A stretch of 64,000 bases of DNA from Mesostigma viride. Lineage: Eukaryota; Streptophyta; Mesostigmatophyceae; Mesostigmatales; Mesostigmataceae. Positions 12,001 to 24,000 of this stretch are shown piece by piece. The notes beneath the pieces are model-generated. The model saw only the letters and a list, made by a program, of their open reading frames with translations, did not search any database and was not told the origin of the DNA. The stretch covers positions 11,682,467 to 11,746,466 of the forward strand of contig RPFO01000080.1 of assembly GCA_009746045.1 (NCBI GenBank), read 5' to 3'. Position 1 is the stretch's first letter. The number at the start of each line of letters is the position of its first letter. The translations under genes were made by a program, and so were the position numbers.

Positions 12001-15000
12001 TCGTGTTTCCTCACCTGTTCCCTCACCGGTGCCGTTTGTCCGCGTTCGTGTTTCCTCACCTGTTCCCTCACCGGTGCCGTTTGTTCGCGTTCGTGTTTCC
12101 TCACCTGTTCCCTCACCGGTGCCGTTTGTCCGCGTTCGTGTTTCCTCACCTGTTCCCTCACCGGTGCCGTTTGTTCGCGTTCGTGTTTCCTCACCTGTTC
12201 CCTCACCGGTGCCGTTTGTTCGCGTTCGTGTTTCCTCACCTGTTCCCTCACCGGTGCCGTTTGTCCGCGTTCGTGTTTCCTCACCTGTTCCCTCACCGGT
12301 GCCGTTTGTTCGCGTTCGTGTTTCCTCACCTGTTCCCTCACCGGTGCCGTTTGTTCGCGTTCGTGTTTCCTCACCTGTTCCCTCACCGGTGCCATTTGTC
12401 CGCGTTCGTGTTTCCTCACCTGTTCCCTCACCGGTGCCGTTTGTCCGCGTTCGTGTTTCCTCACCTGTTCCCTCACCGGTGCCGTTTGTTCGCGTTCGTG
12501 TTTCCTCACCTGTTCCCTCACCGGTGCCGTTTGTCCGCGTTCGTGTTTCCTCACCTGTTCCCTCACCGGTGCCGTTTGTTCGCGTTCGTGTTTCCTCACC
12601 TGTTCCCTCACCGGTGCCGTTTGTTCGCGTTCGTGTTTCCTCACCTGTTCCCTCACCGGTGCCGTTTGTCCGCGTTCGTGTTTCCTCACCTGTTCCCTCA
12701 CCGGTGCCGTTTGTTCGCGTTCGTGTTTCCTCACCTGTTCCCTCACCGGTGCCGTTTGTCCGCGTTCGTGTTTCCTCACCTGTTCCCTCACCGGTGCCGT
12801 TTGTTCGCGTTCGTGTTTCCTCACCTGTTCCCTCACCGGTGCCGTTTGTCCGCGTTCGTGTTTCCTCACCTGTTCCCTCACCGGTGCCGTTTGTTCGCGT
12901 TCGTGTTTCCTCACCTGTTCCCTCACCGGTGCCGTTTGTCCGCGTTCGTGTTTCCTCACCTGTTCCCTCACCGGTGCCGTTTGTTCGCGTTCGTGTTTCC
13001 TCACCTGTTCCCTCACCGGTGCCGTTTGTCCGCGTTCGTGTTTCCTCACCTGTTCCCTCACCGGTGCCGTTTGTTCGCGTTCGTGTTTCCTCACCTGTTC
13101 CCTCACCGGTGCCGTTTGTCCGCGTTCGTGTTTCCTCACCTGTTCCCTCACCGGTGCCGTTTGTCCGCGTTCGTGTTTCCTCACCTGTTCCCTCACCGGT
13201 GCCGTTTGTCCGCGTTCGTGTTTCCTCACCTGTTCCCTCACCGGTGCCGTTTGTTCGCGTTCGTGTTTCCTCACCTGTTCCCTCACCGGTGCCGTTTGTT
13301 CGCGTTCGTGTTTCCTCACCTGTTCCCTCACCGGTGCCGTTTGTTCGCGTTCGTGTTTCCTCACCTGTTCCCTCACCGGTGCCGTTTGTTCGCGTTCGTG
13401 TTTCCTCACCTGTTCCCTCACCGGTGCCGTTTGTTCGCGTTCGTGTTTCCTCACCTGTTCCCTCACCGGTGCCGTTTGTCCGCGTTCGTGTTTCCTCACC
13501 TGTTCCCTCACCGGTGCCGTTTGTCCGCGTTCGTGTTTCCTCACCTGTTCCCTCACCGGTGCCGTTTGTCCGCGTTCGTGTTTCCTCACCTGTTCCCTCA
13601 CCGGTGCCGTTTGTTCGCGTTCGTGTTTCCTCACCTGTTCCCTCACCGGTGCCGTTTGTCCGCGTTCGTGTTTCCTCACCTGTTCCCTCACCGGTGCCGT
13701 TTGTCCGCGTTCGTGTTTCCTCACCTGTTCCCTCACCGGTGCCGTTTGTCCGCGTTCGTGTTTCCTCACCTGTTCCCTCACCGGTGCCGTTTGTCCGCGT
13801 TCGTGTTTCCTCACCTGTTCCCTCACCGGTGCCGTTTGTCCGCGTTCGTGTTTCCTCACCTGTTCCCTCACCGGTGCCGTTTGTTCGCGTTCGTGTTTCC
13901 TCACCTGTTCCCTCACCGGTGCCGTTTGTTCGCGTTCGTGTTTCCTCACCTGTTCCCTCACCGGTGCCGTTTGTCCGCGTTCGTGTTTCCTCACCTGTTC
14001 CCTCACCGGTGCCGTTTGTTCGCGTTCGTGTTTCCTCACCTGTTCCCTCACCGGTGCCGTTTGTCCGCGTTCGTGTTTCCTCACCTGTTCCCTCACCGGT
14101 GCCGTTTGTTCGCGTTCGTGTTTCCTCACCTGTTCCCTCACCGGTGCCGTTTGTCCGCGTTCGTGTTTCCTCACCTGTTCCCTCACCGGTGCCGTTTGTT
14201 CGCGTTCGTGTTTCCTCACCTGTTCCCTCACCGGTGCCGTTTGTTCGCGTTCGTGTTTCCTCACCTGTTCCCTCACCGGTGCCGTTTGTTCGCGTTCGTG
14301 TTTCCTCACCTGTTCCCTCACCGGTGCCGTTTGTCCGCGTTCGTGTTTCCTCACCTGTTCCCTCACCGGTGCCGTTTGTTCGCGTTCGTGTTTCCTCACC
14401 TGTTCCCTCACCGGTGCCGTTTGTCCGCGTTCGTGTTTCCTCACCTGTTCCCTCACCGGTGCCGTTTGTTCGCGTTCGTGTTTCCTCACCTGTTCCCTCA
14501 CCGGTGCCGTTTGTTCGCGTTCGTGTTTCCTCACCTGTTCCCTCACCGGTGCCGTTTGTTCGCGTTCGTGTTTCCTCACCTGTTCCCTCACCGGTGCCGT
14601 TTGTCCGCGTTCGTGTTTCCTCACCTGTTCCCTCACCGGTGCCGTTTGTTCGCGTTCGTGTCCCCATCGAGTGTTCCCTCGCCTGTTCCCTCACCGGTGC
14701 CGTTTGTCCGCGTTCGTGTCCCCATCGAGTGTTCCCTCGCCTGTTCCCTCACCGGTGCCGTTTGTTCGCGTTCGTGTCCCCATCGAGTGTTCCCTCGCCT
14801 GCTCCCTCACCGGTGCCATTTGTTCGCGTTCGTGTCCCCATCGAGTGTTCCCTCGCCTGCTCCCTCACCGGTGCCGTTTGTTCGCGTTCGTGTCCCCATC
14901 GAGTGTTCCCTCGCCTGCTCCCTCACCGGTGCCGTTTGTTCGCGTTCGTGTCCCCATCGAGTGTTCCCTCGCCTGCTCCCTCACCGGTGCCATTTGTTCG

Positions 15001-18000
15001 CGTTCGTGTCCCCATCGAGTGTTCCCTCGCCTGCTCCCTCACCGGTGCCATTTGTTCGCGTTCGTGTCCCCATCGAGTGTTCCCTCGCCTGCTCCCTCAC
15101 CGGTGCCATTTGTTCGCGTTCGTGTCCCCATCGAGTGTTCCCTCGCCTGCTCCCTCACCGGTGCCATTTGTTCGCGTTCGTGTCCCCATCGAGTGTTCCC
15201 TCGCCTGCTCCCTCACCGGTGCCATTTGTTCGCGTTCGTGTCCCCATCGAGTGTTCCCTCGCCTGCTCCCTCACCGGTGCCGTTTGTTCGCGTTCGTGTC
15301 CCCATCGAGTGTTCCCTCGCCTGCTCCCTCACCGGTGCCGTTTGTTCGCGTTCGTGTCCCCATCGAGTGTTCCCTCGCCTGCTCCCTCACCGGTGCCGTT
15401 TGTTCGCGTTCGTGTCCCCATCGAGTGTTCCCTCGCCTGCTCCCTCACCGGTGCCATTTGTTCGCGTTCGTGTCCCCATCGAGTGTTCCCTCGCCTGCTC
15501 CCTCACCGGTGCCATTTGTTCGCGTTCGTGTCCCCATCGAGTGTTCCCTCGCCTGCTCCCTCACCGGTGCCATTTGTTCGCGTTCGTGTCCCCATCGAGT
15601 GTTCCCTCGCCTGCTCCCTCACCGGTGCCATTTGTTCGCGTTCATGTCCCCATCGAGTGTTCCCTCGCCTGCTCCCTCACCGGTGCCATTTGTTCGCGTT
15701 CGTGTTCCCATCGAGTGTTCCCTCGCCTGCTCCCTCACCGGTGCCATTTGTTCGCGTTCGTGTCCCCATCGAGTGTTCCCTCGCCTGCTCCCTCACCGGT
15801 GCCATTTGTTCGCGTTCGTGTCCCCATCGAGTGTTCCCTCGCCTGCTCCCTCACCGGTGCCATTTGTTCGCGTTCGTGTCCCCATCGAGTGTCCCCTCGC
15901 CTGCTCCCTCACCGGTGCCATTTGTTCGCGTTCGTGTCCCCATCGAGTGTTTCCTCACCTGTTCCCTCACCGGTGCCGTTTGTCCGCGTTCGTGTTCCCT
16001 CACCTGTTCCCTCACCGGTGCCGTTTGTTCGCGTTCGTGTTTCCTCACCTGTTCCCTCACCGGTGCCGTTTGTTCGCGTTCGTGTTTCCTCACCTGTTCC
16101 CTCACCGGTGCCGTTTGTTCGCGTTCGTGTCCCCATCGAGTGTTTCCTCACCTGTTCCCTCACCGGTGCCATTTGTTCGCGTTCGTGTTTCCTCACCTGT
16201 TCCCTCACCGGTGCCATTTGTCCGCGTTCGTGTTTCCTCACCTGTTCCCTCACCGGTGCCGTTTGTTCGCGTTCGTGTTTCCTCACCTGTTCCCTCACCG
16301 GTGCCGTTTGTCCGCGTTCGTGTTCCTCACCTGTTCCCTCACCGGTGCCGTTTGTTCGCGTTCGTGTTTCCTCACCTGTTCCCTCACCGGTGCCGTTTGT
16401 TCGCGTTCGTGTTTCCTCACCTGTTCCCTCACCGGTGCCGTTTGTTCGCGTTCGTGTTTCCTCACCTGTTCCCTCACCGGTGCCGTTTGTCCGCGTTCGT
16501 GTTTCCTCACCTGTTCCCTCACCGGTGCCGTTTGTTCGCGTTCGTGTTTCCTCACCTGTTCCCTCACCGGTGCCGTTTGTTCGCGTTCGTGTTTCCTCAC
16601 CTGTTCCCTCACCGGTGCCGTTTGTCCGCGTTCGTGTTTCCTCACCTGTTCCCTCACCGGTGCCGTTTGTTCGCGTTCGTGTTTCCTCACCTGTTCCCTC
16701 ACCGGTGCCGTTTGTTCGCGTTCGTGTTTCCTCACCTGTTCCCTCACCGGTGCCGTTTGTTCGCGTTCGTGTTTCCTCACCTGTTCCCTCACCGGTGCCG
16801 TTTGTCCGCGTTCGTGTTTCCTCACCTGTTCCCTCACCGGTGCCGTTTGTTCGCGTTCGTGTTTCCTCACCTGTTCCCTCACCGGTGCCGTTTGTTCGCG
16901 TTCGTGTTTCCTCACCTGTTCCCTCACCGGTGCCGTTTGTCCGCGTTCGTGTTTCCTCACCTGTTCCCTCACCGGTGCCGTTTGTTCGCGTTCGTGTTTC
17001 CTCACCTGTTCCCTCACCGGTGCCGTTTGTCCGCGTTCGTGTTTCCTCACCTGTTCCCTCACCGGTGCCGTTTGTTCGCGTTCGTGTTTCCTCACCTGTT
17101 CCCTCACCGGTGCCGTTTGTCCGCGTTCGTGTTTCCTCACCTGTTCCCTCACCGGTGCCGTTTGTCCGCGTTCGTGTTTCCTCACCTGTTCCCTCACCGG
17201 TGCCGTTTGTTCGCGTTCGTGTTTCCTCACCTGTTCCCTCACCGGTGCCGTTTGTCCGCGTTCGTGTTTCCTCACCTGTTCCCTCACCGGTGCCGTTTGT
17301 CCGCGTTCGTGTTTCCTCACCTGTTCCCTCACCGGTGCCGTTTGTCCGCGTTCGTGTTTCCTCACCTGTTCCCTCACCGGTGCCGTTTGTCCGCGTTCGT
17401 GTTTCCTCACCTGTTCCCTCACCGGTGCCGTTTGTTCGCGTTCGTGTTTCCTCACCTGTTCCCTCACCGGTGCCGTTTGTCCGCGTTCGTGTTTCCTCAC
17501 CTGTTCCCTCACCGGTGCCGTTTGTTCGCGTTCGTGTTTCCTCACCTGTTCCCTCACCGGTGCCGTTTGTCCGCGTTCGTGTTTCCTCACCTGTTCCCTC
17601 ACCGGTGCCGTTTGTCCGCGTTCGTGTTTCCTCACCTGTTCCCTCACCGGTGCCGTTTGTTCGCGTTCGTGTTTCCTCACCTGTTCCCTCACCGGTGCCG
17701 TTTGTCCGCGTTCGTGTTTCCTCACCTGTTCCCTCACCGGTGCCGTTTGTCCGCGTTCGTGTTTCCTCACCTGTTCCCTCACCGGTGCCGTTTGTCCGCG
17801 TTCGTGTTTCCTCACCTGTTCCCTCACCGGTGCCGTTTGTCCGCGTTCGTGTTTCCTCACCTGTTCCCTCACCGGTGCCGTTTGTTCGCGTTCGTGTTTC
17901 CTCACCTGTTCCCTCACCGGTGCCGTTTGTCCGCGTTCGTGTTTCCTCACCTGTTCCCTCACCGGTGCCGTTTGTTCGCGTTCGTGTTTCCTCACCTGTT

Positions 18001-21000
18001 CCCTCACCGGTGCCGTTTGTCCGCGTTCGTGTTTCCTCACCTGTTCCCTCACCGGTGCCGTTTGTCCGCGTTCGTGTTTCCTCACCTGTTCCCTCACCGG
18101 TGCCGTTTGTCCGCGTTCGTGTTTCCTCACCTGTTCCCTCACCGGTGCCGTTTGTTCGCGTTCGTGTTTCCTCACCTGTTCCCTCACCGGTGCCGTTTGT
18201 CCGCGTTCGTGTTTCCTCACCTGTTCCCTCACCGGTGCCGTTTGTCCGCGTTCGTGTTTCCTCACCTGTTCCCTCACCGGTGCCGTTTGTCCGCGTTCGT
18301 GTTTCCTCACCTGTTCCCTCACCGGTGCCGTTTGTTCGCGTTCGTGTTTCCTCACCTGTTCCCTCACCGGTGCCGTTTGTCCGCGTTCGTGTTTCCTCAC
18401 CTGTTCCCTCACCGGTGCCGTTTGTCCGCGTTCGTGTTTCCTCACCTGTTCCCTCACCGGTGCCGTTTGTTCGCGTTCGTGTTTCCTCACCTGTTCCCTC
18501 ACCGGTGCCGTTTGTTCGCGTTCGTGTTTCCTCACCTGTTCCCTCACCGGTGCCGTTTGTTCGCGTTCGTGTTTCCTCACCTGTTCCCTCACCGGTGCCG
18601 TTTGTTCGCGTTCGTGTTTCCTCACCTGTTCCCTCACCGGTGCCGTTTGTCCGCGTTCGTGTTTCCTCACCTGTTCCCTCACCGGTGCCGTTTGTTCGCG
18701 TTCGTGTTTCCTCACCTGTTCCCTCACCGGTGCCGTTTGTCGCGTTCGTGTTTCCTCACCTGTTCCCTCACCGGTGCCGTTTGTTCGCGTTCGTGTTTCC
18801 TCACCTGTTCCCTCACCGGTGCCGTTTGTCCGCGTTCGTGTTTCCTCACCTGTTCCCTCACCGGTGCCGTTTGTCCGCGTTCGTGTTTCCTCACCTGTTC
18901 CCTCACCGGTGCCGTTTGTTCGCGTTCGTGTTTCCTCACCTGTTCCCTCACCGGTGCCGTTTGTTCGCGTTCGTGTTTCCTCACCTGTTCCCTCACCGGT
19001 GCCGTTTGTTCGCGTTCGTGTTTCCTCACCTGTTCCCTCACCGGTGCCGTTTGTTCGCGTTCGTGTTTCCTCACCTGTTCCCTCACCGGTGCCGTTTGTC
19101 CGCGTTCGTGTTTCCTCACCTGTTCCCTCACCGGTGCCGTTTGTTCGCGTTCGTGTTTCCTCACCTGTTCCCTCACCGGTGCCGTTTGTTCGCGTTCGTG
19201 TTTCCTCACCTGTTCCCTCACCGGTGCCGTTTGTTCGCGTTCGTGTTTCCTCACCTGTTCCCTCACCGGTGCCGTTTGTCCGCGTTCGTGTTTCCTCACC
19301 TGTTCCCTCACCGGTGCCGTTTGTTCGCGTTCGTGTTTCCTCACCTGTTCCCTCACCGGTGCCGTTTGTCCGCGTTCGTGTTTCCTCACCTGTTCCCTCA
19401 CCGGTGCCGTTTGTCCGCGTTCGTGTTTCCTCACCTGTTCCCTCACCGGTGCCGTTTGTTCGCGTTCGTGTTTCCTCACCTGTTCCCTCACCGGTGCCGT
19501 TTGTTCGCGTTCGTGTTTCCTCACCTGTTCCCTCACCGGTGCCGTTTGTCCGCGTTCGTGTTTCCTCACCTGTTCCCTCACCGGTGCCGTTTGTCCGCGT
19601 TCGTGTTCGAGTGTCCTCGCCTGTTCCCTCACCGGTGCCGTTTGTCCGCGTTCGTGTTTCCTCACCTGTTCCCTCACCGGTGCCGTTTGTTCGCGTTCGT
19701 GTTTCCTCACCTGTTCCCTCACCGGTGCCGTTTGTTCGCGTTCGTGTTTCCTCACCTGTTCCCTCACCGGTGCCGTTTGTCCGCGTTCGTGTTTCCTCAC
19801 CTGTTCCCTCACCGGTGCCGTTTGTCCGCGTTCGTGTTTCCTCACCTGTTCCCTCACCGGTGCCGTTTGTTCGCGTTCGTGTTTCCTCACCTGTTCCCTC
19901 ACCGGTGCCGTTTGTTCGCGTTCGTGTTTCCTCACCTGTTCCCTCACCGGTGCCGTTTGTCCGCGTTCGTGTTTCCTCACCTGTTCCCTCACCGGTGCCG
20001 TTTGTCCGCGTTCGTGTTTCCTCACCTGTTCCCTCACCGGTGCCGTTTGTTCGCGTTCGTGTTTCCTCACCTGTTCCCTCACCGGTGCCGTTTGTTCGCG
20101 TTCGTGTTTCCTCACCTGTTCCCTCACCGGTGCCGTTTGTTCGCGTTCGTGTTTCCTCACCTGTTCCCTCACCGGTGCCGTTTGTTCGCGTTCGTGTTTC
20201 CTCACCTGTTCCCTCACCGGTGCCGTTTGTCCGCGTTCGTGTTTCCTCACCTGTTCCCTCACCGGTGCCGTTTGTTCGCGTTCGTGTTTCCTCACCTGTT
20301 CCCTCACCGGTGCCGTTTGTCCGCGTTCGTGTTTCCTCACCTGTTCCCTCACCGGTGCCGTTTGTTCGCGTTCGTGTTTCCTCACCTGTTCCCTCACCGG
20401 TGCCGTTTGTCCGCGTTCGTGTTTCCTCACCTGTTCCCTCACCGGTGCCGTTTGTCCGCGTTCGTGTTTCCTCACCTGTTCCCTCACCGGTGCCGTTTGT
20501 CCGCGTTCGTGTTTCCTCACCTGTTCCCTCACCGGTGCCGTTTGTCCGCGTTCGTGTTTCCTCACCTGTTCCCTCACCGGTGCCGTTTGTCCGCGTTCGT
20601 GTTTCCTCACCTGTTCCCTCACCGGTGCCGTTTGTCCGCGTTCGTGTTTCCTCACCTGTTCCCTCACCGGTGCCGTTTGTTCGCGTTCGTGTTTCCTCAC
20701 CTGTTCCCTCACCGGTGCCGTTTGTTCGCGTTCGTGTTTCCTCACCTGTTCCCTCACCGGTGCCGTTTGTCCGCGTTCGTGTTTCCTCACCTGTTCCCTC
20801 ACCGGTGCCGTTTGTTCGCGTTCGTGTTTCCTCACCTGTTCCCTCACCGGTGCCGTTTGTTCGCGTTCGTGTTTCCTCACCTGTTCCCTCACCGGTGCCG
20901 TTTGTTCGCGTTCGTGTTTCCTCACCTGTTCCCTCACCGGTGCCGTTTGTTCGCGTTCGTGTTTCCTCACCTGTTCCCTCACCGGTGCCGTTTGTTCGCG

Positions 21001-24000
21001 TTCGTGTTTCCTCACCTGTTCCCTCACCGGTGCCGTTTGTTCGCGTTCGTGTTTCCTCACCTGTTCCCTCACCGGTGCCGTTTGTCCGCGTTCGTGTTTC
21101 CTCACCTGTTCCCTCACCGGTGCCGTTTGTTCGCGTTCGTGTTTCCTCACCTGTTCCCTCACCGGTGCCGTTTGTTCGCGTTCGTGTTTCCTCACCTGTT
21201 CCCTCACCGGTGCCGTTTGTCCGCGTTCGTGTTTCCTCACCTGTTCCCTCACCGGTGCCGTTTGTTCGCGTTCGTGTTTCCTCACCTGTTCCCTCACCGG
21301 TGCCGTTTGTCCGCGTTCGTGTTTCCTCACCTGTTCCCTCACCGGTGCCGTTTGTTCGCGTTCGTGTTTCCTCACCTGTTCCCTCACCGGTGCCGTTTGT
21401 TCGCGTTCGTGTTTCCTCACCTGTTCCCTCACCGGTGCCGTTTGTCCGCGTTCGTGTTTCCTCACCTGTTCCCTCACCGGTGCCGTTTGTTCGCGTTCGT
21501 GTTTCCTCACCTGTTCCCTCACCGGTGCCGTTTGTTCGCGTTCGTGTTTCCTCACCTGTTCCCTCACCGGTGCCGTTTGTTCGCGTTCGTGTTTCCTCAC
21601 CTGTTCCCTCACCGGTGCCATTTGTTCGCGTTCGTGTTTCCTCACCTGTTCCCTCACCGGTGCCGTTTGTCCGCGTTCGTGTTTCCTCACCTGTTCCCTC
21701 ACCGGTGCCGTTTGTTCGCGTTCGTGTTTCCTCACCTGTTCCCTCACCGGTGCCGTTTGTTCGCGTTCGTGTTTCCTCACCTGTTCCCTCACCGGTGCCG
21801 TTTGTTCGCGTTCGTGTTTCCTCACCTGTTCCCTCACCGGTGCCGTTTGTTCGCGTTCGTGTTTCCTCACCTGTTCCCTCACCGGTGCCGTTTGTCCGCG
21901 TTCGTGTTTCCTCACCTGTTCCCTCACCGGTGCCGTTTGTTCGCGTTCGTGTTTCCTCACCTGTTCCCTCACCGGTGCCGTTTGTTCGCGTTCGTGTTTC
22001 CTCACCTGTTCCCTCACCGGTGCCGTTTGTTCGCGTTCGTGTTTCCTCACCTGTTCCCTCACCGGTGCCGTTTGTCCGCGTTCGTGTTTCCTCACCTGTT
22101 CCCTCACCGGTGCCGTTTGTCCGCGTTCGTGTTTCCTCACCTGTTCCCTCACCGGTGCCGTTTGTTCGCGTTCGTGTTTCCTCACCTGTTCCCTCACCGG
22201 TGCCGTTTGTTCGCGTTCGTGTTTCCTCACCTGTTCCCTCACCGGTGCCGTTTGTCCGCGTTCGTGTTTCCTCACCTGTTCCCTCACCGGTGCCGTTTGT
22301 TCGCGTTCGTGTTTCCTCACCTGTTCCCTCACCGGTGCCGTTTGTTCGCGTTCGTGTTTCCTCACCTGTTCCCTCACCGGTGCCGTTTGTCCGCGTTCGT
22401 GTTTCCTCACCTGTTCCCTCACCGGTGCCGTTTGTCCGCGTTCGTGTTTCCTCACCTGCTCCCTCACCGGTGCCATTTGTTCGCGTTCGTGTCCCCATCG
22501 AGTGTTCCCTCGCCTGCTCCCTCACCGGTGCCATTTGTTCGCGTTCGTGTCCCCATCGAGTGTCCCCTCGCCTGCTCCCTCACCGGTGCCATTTGTCCGC
22601 GTTCGTGTCCCCATCGAGTGTTCCCTCGCCTGCTCCCTCACCGGTGCCATTTGTTCGCGTTCGTGTCCCCATCGAGTGTTCCCTCGCCTGCTCCCTCACC
22701 GGTGCCATTTGTTCGCGTTCGTGTTCCCATCGAGTGTTCCCTCGCCTGCTCCCTCACCGGTGCCATTTGTTCGCGTTCGTGTCCCCATCGAGTGTTCCCT
22801 CGCCTGCTCCCTCACCGGTGCCATTTGTCCGCGTTCGTGTCCCCATCGAGTGTTCCCTCGCCTGCTCCCTCACCGGTGCCATTTGTTCGCGTTCGTGTTC
22901 CCATCGAGTGTTCCCTCGCCTGCTCCCTCACCGGTGCCGTTTGTTCGCGTTCGTGTCCCCATCGAGTGTTCCCTCGCCTGCTCCCTCACCGGTGCCATTT
23001 GTTCGCGTTCGTGTTTCCTCACCTGTTCCCTCACCGGTGCCGTTTGTCCGCGTTCGTGTTTCCTCACCTGTTCCCTCACCGGTGCCGTTTGTTCGCGTTC
23101 GTGTTTCCTCACCTGTTCCCTCACCGGTGCCGTTTGTTCGCGTTCGTGTTCCCTCGCCTGTTCCCTCACCGGTGCCGTTTGTTCGCGTTCGTGTCCCCAT
23201 CGAGTGTTCCCTCGCCTGCTCCCTCACCGGTGCCATTTGTTCGCGTTCGTGTCCCCATCGAGTGTTCCCTCGCCTGCTCCCTCACCGGTGCCATTTGTTC
23301 GCGTTCGTGTCCCCATCGAGTGTTCCCTCGCCTGCTCCCTCACCGGTGCCGTTTGTTCGCGTTCATGTTCCCATCGAGTGTTCCCTCGCCTGCTCCCTCA
23401 CCGGTGCCGTTTGTTCGCGTTCGTGTCCCCATCGAGTGTTCCCTCGCCTGCTCCCTCACCGGTGCCGTTTGTCCGCGTTCATGTTCCCATCGAGTGTTCC
23501 CTCGCCTGCTCCCTCACCGGTGCCATTTGTTCGCGTTCGTGTCCCCATCGAGTGTTCCCTCGCCTGTTCCCTCACCGGTGCCATTTGTTCGCGTTCGTGT
23601 CCCCATCGAGTGTTCCCTCGCCTGCTCCCTCACCGGTGCCGTTTGTTCGCGTTCATGTTCCCATCGAGTGTTCCCTCGCCTGCTCCCTCACCGGTGCCGT
23701 TTGTTCGCGTTCGTGTTCCCATCGAGTGTTCCCTCGCCTGCTCCCTCACCGGTGCCATTTGTTCGCGTTCGTGTCCCCATCGAGTGTTCCCTCGCCTGCT
23801 CCCTCACCGGTGCCATTTGTTCGCGTTCGTGTCCCCATCGAGTGTTCCCTCGCCTGCTCCCTCACCGGTGCCATTTGTCCGCGTTCGTGTCCCCATCGAG
23901 TGTTCCCTCGCCTGCTCCCTCACCGGTGCCATTTGTTCGCGTTCGTGTCCCCATCGAGTGTTCCCTCGCCTGCTCCCTCACCGGTGCCATTTGTTCGCGT